Below, piece after piece: positions 7,001 to 11,115 of a DNA stretch of 11,115 nucleotides. A program made the position numbers and the translations under genes. The notes under the pieces were generated by a model, which did no database searches, was not told the origin of the DNA, and was given only the letters and a program-made list of their open reading frames with translations. Each line of letters begins with the position of its first letter. The stretch's first letter is position 1. The stretch comes from Gemmatimonadaceae bacterium (GTDB lineage Bacteria > Gemmatimonadota > Gemmatimonadetes > Gemmatimonadales > Gemmatimonadaceae), in assembly GCA_025453855.1 (NCBI GenBank), contig JALOPO010000029.1:1-11115 (forward strand). The letters are read 5' to 3'.

Positions 7001-7465
7001 GAGCGTGAGCTGCGGCGCGGTGAGCGTCGCGCTCGAGAGCGAGACCTGCACGATGGGGCGATCCGTGGGATTGAGCTTCTGGATCACCGGCTCCTTCATC
7101 TCGTCGGGCAGGTCGTTGCGCTTGAGCGCGATGGCGTCGCGGATCTCCTGCGTCGCCTCCTGCAGGTCCTTGCTGTAGAGGAAGAAGGTGGTGATCGAGG
7201 CGAAGCCGTCGCGCGCGTCGCCGAAGACCTTGTCGACGCCGGAGATCCCCTGGATCGCCTCCTCGACCGGCTCGAGGATCTCGCGCTCGACCTGGTCGGG
7301 GCTCGCGCCGGGATAGACGATCGTCGTCACGACGATCGGCGGCGTGACCTCGGGGAACTCGTCGGTCTTGAGTTGGAAGTACGAGACGAGGCCGAAGACC
7401 ACCAGCACGAGCATGCTGACGATGGTGATGAGCGGCCGCCGGATGGCGAAATCGGAGATCCACAT
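4097..7465 (-). CDS. RND efflux pump, inner-membrane permease (AcrB/HAE-1 type)
   Basis: This 1122-residue proton-driven pump subunit takes substrates from the periplasm or membrane and passes them to the adaptor and outer-membrane channel. It starts MWISDFAIRRPLITIVSMLV, the usual cytosolic N-terminus plus TM1 (10-30). Proton-relay residues are present: D400-D401 in TM4 (GILIDDAIVVREN), K998 in TM10 (GIVAKNAILLIDF), and R1029 and T1036 in TM11 (RLRPILMTT), matching AcrB D407, D408, K940, R971 and T978. This points to HAE-1-type drug or hydrophobe pumps rather than metal pumps. The periplasmic porter/docking halves are about 31-335 and 621-925. The protein is about 73 residues longer than AcrB, the excess lying between TM7 and the second periplasmic loop (about 548-620, two extra hydrophobic stretches). 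It is last in the operon. AGAGG at 7475-7479 lies 9 nt before the ATG. The actual substrate cannot be read from sequence. Confidence 0.97.
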   Translation of the reverse strand: MWISDFAIRRPLITIVSMLVLVVFGLVSYFQLKTDEFPEVTPPIVVTTIVYPGASPDQVEREILEPVEEAIQGISGVDKVFGDARDGFASITTFFLYSKDLQEATQEIRDAIALKRNDLPDEMKEPVIQKLNPTDRPIVQVSLSSATLTAPQLTLIADPGITRELRSIAGVAKVEVAGGVKREMMVQLRPEALQSYNVSVGEVLVALQQQNLAVPVGNLEGTLDERTIRLKGRLDDAQDFTNIAVAQRNGTLIRLGQLADVKDGTEEQRTLALLDGRESVGLLITKSKGFSTTEVSAKVQAALDRVKERLPAGVAMTLVNDSGERVENSVNNVTSTIIEGAILTVLVVFLFLNSWRSTVITGLALPVSVLASFIAVLAFGFTLNTMSLLGLSLAIGILIDDAIVVRENIVRHVEMGKDHYTAAREGTAEIGLAVAATTFSIVAVFFPIGFLNGEAGQWFKPFALTIVCSVLVSLFVSFSLDPMLSAYWPDPHKAEHEKWWITKQLDRFNRWFDGLAHRYRSVIAWALDHRLAMSVLAIGAFLSAFELPANGIIGFAISFGGVLLAAWAAARQRWYANPVRIAGFAVGILLPFFTFGALGTVMERAVGKERATELLAVGKLGSTFFPGEDNGVVFIKVETPPGSNLDYMRLKVAEMQRLVKQYPEVRFSLATIGGASGAVDEANILVRLLKKTERAKQGLRTAEELELLMRRDASTIGGARIAVTTNDFQGDQKQVQLQFRGRDGKALLDYANRILPKIEQVKGAVDVSLSSKGQKPELTVQVDRGLAGSLGITVGQVAQSLRPAFAGVEAGDWVDPMGETRKVRLRFAPEYRERVADLANLPILVPGRNGASSSTIPLSQVAQVQQGLGPAIINHRDRDKLVTLGANTAGRPLSEVVRDIEAVIAADPLPAGVRLTQGGETESQNEVFGQILIALGVAIMMMYLILVVQFGSFLDPIAILVSLPLSMIGVFGALVIAGSTINLMSLIGVILLCGIVAKNAILLIDFAKWSREERGTRLREALIEAGAIRLRPILMTTFALVAGMIPVALGSGEGASFRKPLGIAVIGGVITSTLLTLLVIPTVYEVLDGFRLRMSRLLGFKAPQTAEHPIPTGITPTPVAGD

Positions 7466-7487
7466 GGGGAGTCGCCTCTGCTGTCGA

Positions 7488-8660
7488 TCAGTTGCCGCGG
7501 GCCGGTGTCGCCGGCGCCGCCGACGACGTGGTGGCCCGGTCGCTGACGGCGGACACGCGGACCGTGACGCCGTTGCCGATGCCCATCGCGGCCCCCGCGA
7601 GGAGCGTGTCGCCGCGCTGGATGCCGCCCGTCACCTCGTAGCGCTCGCGCGCGTCGTCGCGGATGCCGAGCGTCACGTTCACCACTTCCGTGCGCCCGTT
7701 GCGGAGCCGCGTCACCACCGGCGCGGGCCCGCGCTGATCGACGGCCGTCGCCGGCACCACGAGCGCCGAGCGCGCCGTGCTGGCCACGCGCCCGTCGGCG
7801 AAGAGGCCGCCCACGAGCGTGTTGCCGGCGTTCGGGATCGCGGCGATGATCTGCACCTGTCGCGTGGCCGGATCGGCGACCGGCGCGATGCGCGTCACCT
7901 TCCCCTCGAAGCGGCGATCGCCGTAGCCGGTGACGGTGAAGTGCACCGGCATGCCGACCTTCACCTCGCCCAGACGCGCGGCGGGGATGCTCGCCTGCAG
8001 GCGCATGCTGCGCGGATCGACGATCACGAAGAGCGGCGTGCCGGGCGTGACGACGTCACCCGCGCTCACCTGGCGCTGCGCGACGATCCCCGTGAACGGT
8101 GCGACCACTCCCGCACTGCGGAGCTGCTTGTTGGCGGCCGCGGCCTGCGCGCGCGCGTTCGCGAGCTGCGCGGTGGCGGCGGTGGCCGCGTTGCGCGCGT
8201 TCTCGAGATCGCGATCGCTGATCGCGCCGGCCTTGTTGAGCGTCTCGGCGCGCTCCACCTCGCGGCGCGCCTGCGCCGCCTGCGCATCGGCCGAGGTGAC
8301 GGCGCTCTGCGCGCCGAAGGCCGCGGCGTTGATCGCGGTGGCGTCGATGCGCGCGAGGCGCTGGCCGGCGGTGACCGCCTGCCCCGCCTCGACGTAGGTC
8401 TCGACGACGCTCCCCGCGACCTCGGCGCGCACCGAGGCGCTGCGCTCGGCGGCGAGCTCGCCGGAGAGCTGCGGGCCGCTCTCGAGGCGCATCGTGTCGG
8501 CGACGACGACGTTCTCGGGGCCGATGGTGGTGACGGGGCGCTGCGCGGCGGCGTCGGGTGCCGCCTTGGAGCCACCGCAGGCGGCGAGGATGGTCGCCGC
8601 AACGGCGAGGGCGGAGGCGGTGCGCGCGTGGCGCACGACGCGGAAGCTGTGCGAAGTCAT
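7488..8660 (-). CDS. RND efflux periplasmic adaptor (membrane fusion protein), lipoprotein
   Basis: This 390-residue periplasmic adaptor joins the RND pump to the TolC-type channel. The N-terminus has a lipoprotein signal with lipobox L25-A-A-C28-G, so it is anchored to the inner membrane through C28. Domains in order: first lipoyl half (about 76-106, ASVRAEVAGSVVETYVEAGQ), alpha-helical coiled-coil hairpin (about 108-182, Ala-rich with KAGAISDRDLENAR at the turn), second lipoyl half (184-214, SAGVVAPFTGIVAQRQVSAG), beta-barrel domain (220-292) with P264-ATRQVQI, and membrane-proximal domain (298-370). The tail (375-390) is Ala/Ser/Thr/Pro-rich. The helical hairpin is of ordinary length for this family. 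The ATG at 8660 is 14 bp beyond the tolC-like stop and matches the signal peptide; the Shine-Dalgarno is weak, and coupling to the upstream gene is likely. The pump gene follows after 22 bp. Confidence 0.96.
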   Translation of the reverse strand: MTSHSFRVVRHARTASALAVAATILAACGGSKAAPDAAAQRPVTTIGPENVVVADTMRLESGPQLSGELAAERSASVRAEVAGSVVETYVEAGQAVTAGQRLARIDATAINAAAFGAQSAVTSADAQAAQARREVERAETLNKAGAISDRDLENARNAATAATAQLANARAQAAAANKQLRSAGVVAPFTGIVAQRQVSAGDVVTPGTPLFVIVDPRSMRLQASIPAARLGEVKVGMPVHFTVTGYGDRRFEGKVTRIAPVADPATRQVQIIAAIPNAGNTLVGGLFADGRVASTARSALVVPATAVDQRGPAPVVTRLRNGRTEVVNVTLGIRDDARERYEVTGGIQRGDTLLAGAAMGIGNGVTVRVSAVSDRATTSSAAPATPARGN

Positions 8661-8674
8661 GAGAGTCGGTCTCG

Positions 8675-10333
8675 TCAGTTGCGGCCGCCGAGTGCGCCCG
8701 CGCCCTGCGCGCCACCGGTGCCGGGGCGCTGCGTCTGCGACGGCGTCGTGACGGTCGCGCCGACGCCGGTGTTGAAGGTGTTCTGGGCCGACCCCGCGAC
8801 GACCGCGCCGCCCCCCGCCCCGATGGGGAGGTCGCGCAGCAGCGAGAGCCGGAGTCGCGCGAGCTGGAGATCGCGTGCGGCCTGCAGCCGGTTGATCCCC
8901 GCCTGCAGCGCCAGGTTGCGCACGTCGTCCACCTCGAGCTGGGTGCTCACGCCGTTGCCATAACGCACTTCGGCGATCTGGAGTGCGCGCGCGGCCTGGG
9001 TGAGCGTCCCCTCGCTGGCGAGCCACGTCGCCTCCGCCTGGCGGAGCGAGGTGAGCGCCAGCTCCACGTCCACCGCCGCCGCGTCCCGGGCCTGCACGAG
9101 GCGGGCCTTGGCTTCGGCGACGTTGGCCTCGGCCTGCATGATCGAGCCGCTGATGCGCCCGCTCGTCCAGACCGGGATGGAGAGCCCGAAGGTCACCGTC
9201 CAGTTCGGGAAGAAGTCGCGGAAGCTGTTGGGGAGGAAGTTGTTGTTCGGCTGGTACGCGAAGCGCGAGTAGTTGGTGCTCAGCTGGAAGGCCGGCGCGC
9301 GCTCGAGCCGGGCGGCGGTGAGCGCTGCCTGCTGCGTCTGCACGCTGAGCGCGGCCTGGCGTACGGCGGTGCGCTGCTCGGGCTGCGTGTCGCGCTGCGC
9401 GAGCGTGGGCGTGGCGTCGAGCGTCACCCCCACGAGGCCGGCGCCGGCGCTCGGTCGCGCCTCGGTGTCGAGGCGCGAGGCGGCGAGCGCCCGGTCCATC
9501 TCGGCGTCCTGGATCGCGGTCACGAGCTCGATCGGCTGCGTGAGCGGGAGGTCGAGGAGCTGGCGCAGGCGGATGTAGGCGATGTCGCGCTGCTGCGTGG
9601 CCTGGATCACCAGCGGGCGCTGCGCATCGCGCGAGACCTGCGCGCGGAGCTGGTCGAACTCGGCCACCGTGCCGACGCGCTTCTGCAGCGACGCCTGGCG
9701 GAAGGTGCGCTCGGTCTGCACGAGCGAGCTCTCGGCGAGCTGGCGCGAGCGCTCGGCGACGACGGCGTCGAAGTAGGCGCTGGCGACGTCGTAGCGCAGC
9801 TGCGCACGCGCCGAGCGCAGGCCGAGGCGCGCCACGTCCTCGACGGCGCGCGCGGTGCTGGCGGCGATGGTGAGGCGGCGATCGAGAAAGAGCGGCTGCG
9901 ACGCCTGGAGCGAGACGGTCCAGGTGTTCGGGCTCGCGAAGAGGAGCTGGATCGGGTTGGTCTGCTGCCCTCCGGTATCGACCGGCGGCGGCGCGTTGGG
10001 GTCGGCGAAGCGGCGCGTGATCGCGTCGAACTGGTTCTGCAGGAGCCGCTGGATGCCGGCGGTGGCGGTGACCTGCGGGAGCACCGTCGAGCGCGCCTGC
10101 TTCACCTGGCCGCGCGCGCGCAGGAGCGCGGCCTCGGAGATGCGCACCGGTTCGCTGGCCGTCTCGGCGAGGCGGAAGGCGTCCTCGATGCTGAGCGGCC
10201 GGAGCGCCGGCCCGCCGGTCGCGGACGGCTGCTGCGCGTGCGCGAGCGTGGGGAGCGAAGTCGCGACGACGAGGGCGGCGGCGCGCAGGGGCAGCCGTCG
10301 GCGGCGCGACGGCGCGGAGGACAGACGGGTCAC
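8675..10333 (-). CDS. TolC-family outer-membrane efflux channel
   Basis: This 552-residue outer-membrane factor would form the trimeric channel-tunnel through which the RND pump expels substrate. The signal peptide has an Arg-rich n-region (R10-R13), hydrophobic core LRAAALVVATSLPTLAHA and cleavage after A33 (AHA/QQ). Two OEP repeats follow (about 45-245 and 300-510), mostly Ala/Arg/Gln-rich helices such as LRSARAQLRYDVASAYFDAV and the second-repeat strand NWTVTFGLSIPVWTSGRI, which mirrors NTWTVSLQASQPLFLDRRL in the first. The last 49 or so residues are a Gly/Thr-rich tail (GAGGGAVV to GAGALGGRN) that should lie outside the fold. The start is GTG at 10331-10333, overlapping the repressor's TGA as GTGA. 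No Shine-Dalgarno site is seen, so translation is probably coupled. It is second in the operon. Confidence 0.95.
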   Translation of the reverse strand: MTRLSSAPSRRRRLPLRAAALVVATSLPTLAHAQQPSATGGPALRPLSIEDAFRLAETASEPVRISEAALLRARGQVKQARSTVLPQVTATAGIQRLLQNQFDAITRRFADPNAPPPVDTGGQQTNPIQLLFASPNTWTVSLQASQPLFLDRRLTIAASTARAVEDVARLGLRSARAQLRYDVASAYFDAVVAERSRQLAESSLVQTERTFRQASLQKRVGTVAEFDQLRAQVSRDAQRPLVIQATQQRDIAYIRLRQLLDLPLTQPIELVTAIQDAEMDRALAASRLDTEARPSAGAGLVGVTLDATPTLAQRDTQPEQRTAVRQAALSVQTQQAALTAARLERAPAFQLSTNYSRFAYQPNNNFLPNSFRDFFPNWTVTFGLSIPVWTSGRISGSIMQAEANVAEAKARLVQARDAAAVDVELALTSLRQAEATWLASEGTLTQAARALQIAEVRYGNGVSTQLEVDDVRNLALQAGINRLQAARDLQLARLRLSLLRDLPIGAGGGAVVAGSAQNTFNTGVGATVTTPSQTQRPGTGGAQGAGALGGRN

Positions 10334-11010
10334 GACAGGGGGGAGCTGGAGGGGACGGCGACGTCCGCGACGGTGGTGCCGGTGGCGAGCAGCGCGGCGT
10401 GGTGCGACGGGTCGCGCAGGGCGAGTGCGACGCAGAAGACGCGGACGGTCTGGCGGACGCTGGTGTCGACGTCGAAGGGGAAGACGTCGGCCGGCATGAG
10501 GTCGCGCCAGAGCGCGTCGCCGAACAGGCCGCCGAAGAGCATCCCCTGCGCCGCGGAGACGTACGCGGGGCGATCCTCGGCGGTGACAGGGATGGTGCCG
10601 AACCAGTGGTGCGCCTCGAGTGCGGCGACGTAGCGCTCGAGGTCCTGTTCGGCGCACATGGAGGCCTTCATCGCTTCGGCGGCCTCGTGCTGCCGCGTCT
10701 CGATGGCGCCCATGGCGCGACGGAGGAAGTGGCGGGCGGCGAAGAGGCGGTCGTGCAGCCCGCGGGCCCAGCGGTAGAGCTCCTCGGCCGGCGCGACGGG
10801 GAGCTCGGGAAGCTGGTCGTCGGCGCGGCTGAGGCGCGTGAGGAACCATTCGAGCGCCTCGTCCATGAGGGCGCTCTTGGAGCCGAAGTGGCGGAAGAGC
10901 GTGACCTCGTTCACGCCGGCGAGGTCGGCGACGCGGCGCGTGGTGGCGCCGAAGCCGTATTCGCTGTAGGCGGCGACGGCCGCCTCGAGGATCTTCTCAC
11001 GGACATCCAT
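10330..11010 (-). CDS. TetR/AcrR-family transcriptional repressor of the efflux operon
   Basis: This 226-residue regulator has the TetR_N DNA-binding domain at 1-50: MDVREKILEAAVAAYSEYGF, then TTRRVADLAGVNEVTLFRHF (about 23-42, helix-turn-helix) and GSKSALMDEAL. The rest (about 55-210) is a divergent all-helical ligand-binding and dimerisation region whose ligand cannot be predicted. By analogy with AcrR-type proteins, binding of a drug or metabolite would release it from DNA and turn on the pump. It is the first gene of the operon and its stop codon overlaps the GTG start of the TolC-type gene, so it likely regulates itself together with the pump. The ATG at 11010 directly precedes the conserved KILEAA helix. 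No strong Shine-Dalgarno site is seen (upstream is GGCCCGCC). A palindrome at 11042-11061 is the probable binding site. Confidence 0.95.
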   Translation of the reverse strand: MDVREKILEAAVAAYSEYGFGATTRRVADLAGVNEVTLFRHFGSKSALMDEALEWFLTRLSRADDQLPELPVAPAEELYRWARGLHDRLFAARHFLRRAMGAIETRQHEAAEAMKASMCAEQDLERYVAALEAHHWFGTIPVTAEDRPAYVSAAQGMLFGGLFGDALWRDLMPADVFPFDVDTSVRQTVRVFCVALALRDPSHHAALLATGTTVADVAVPSSSPLS

Positions 11011-11115
11011 GGCGGGCCAATGTGTGCGACCGCTTGGTCCAAAGCAAGTACCTGCTTGCTTGCCGGCTCATCAGTAACGAGGCGGGAGTGCTCTGGTGCG
11101 TGCTGTCGGTGCGTG
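11011..11115. other. Upstream region of the efflux operon at the window edge
   Basis: These 105 bp hold the operator palindrome and presumably the operon promoter. Right of 11062 I see no start codon with supporting signals, no repeat and no second copy of the AAGCAAG arm. Whether a divergent gene lies beyond the edge cannot be told. Confidence 0.5.
11042..11061. promoter_or_regulatory. Probable TetR-family operator of the efflux operon
   Basis: AAGCAAGTACCTGCTTGCTT has perfect 7-bp arms (AAGCAAG and CTTGCTT) around a 6-bp centre. It lies 31 bp upstream of the repressor ATG, the place and size (about 20 bp) expected for a TetR-family operator. On the minus strand the left arm forms TTGCTT, which with CACATT 17 bp downstream would be a weak -35/-10 pair, so a bound repressor could block polymerase. 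The promoter part is speculative; the palindrome is directly visible. Confidence 0.7.

Noticed and set aside
4010..7546. 1178-codon open frame on the + strand
   Set aside because: It is antisense to the whole RND pump gene. The product is an Asp/Glu/Arg/His-rich string with no fold, a common by-product of codons with G/C third positions. The opposite strand encodes a clear, complete pump.
7344..8963. 539-codon + strand open frame
   Set aside because: It is antisense to the adaptor gene and the ends of its neighbours, with a composition typical of such shadows. No domain is recognised.
8661..9026. 122-codon upstream extension of the adaptor
   Set aside because: It would overlap the channel gene extensively. 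The lipoprotein signal starts precisely at the ATG at 8660.

Overview
The window comes from a very GC-rich (roughly 70% by eye) diderm bacterium. Signal peptides ending in Ala-Ala-Gln, small outer-membrane barrels ending in aromatic residues, weak Shine-Dalgarno sites and the overall gene style are compatible with Gemmatimonadota. That assignment is an inference from style, since no rRNA or other marker gene is present.

Layout, left to right. Positions 1-60 hold the last 19 codons of a + strand gene that starts outside the window, probably a PLP-dependent decarboxylase or aminotransferase. A repeat-bearing gap follows (61-386). Next are two minus-strand genes: an AIM24/TIGR00266-family protein (387-1136) and a CPBP/CAAX-type intramembrane protease (1433-2101) that resembles the subfamily found with exosortase/PEP-CTERM systems. 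A long inverted repeat built from octamers lies between them. A 462-bp divergent gap (2102-2563) carries four copies of a 22-bp element with the palindromic core GGTGCCTGGCACC. Two plus-strand paralogous outer-membrane barrel genes follow (2564-3202 and 3403-3927), each ending near a strong hairpin.

The right two thirds is one minus-strand operon, read from right to left: a TetR-family repressor (11010-10330), a TolC-type outer-membrane channel (10333-8675), a lipoprotein periplasmic adaptor (8660-7488) and an RND inner-membrane pump (7465-4097). Together the last three would form a complete tripartite efflux pump from the inner membrane to the outside, and the first gene its local regulator. 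Spacing is tight (4-bp overlap, 14 bp, 22 bp). A 20-bp near-perfect palindrome 31 bp upstream of the repressor start is the likely operator.

The genes are mostly of known families. The least ordinary points are a roughly 73-residue insertion in the RND pump that seems to add two membrane helices, the palindromic repeat cluster at 2200-2424, the 113-bp octamer-built inverted repeat at 1259-1371, and an exosortase-type protease with no exosortase in view. I found no convincing previously undescribed multi-gene system, and no tRNA, rRNA, CRISPR array or insertion sequence.
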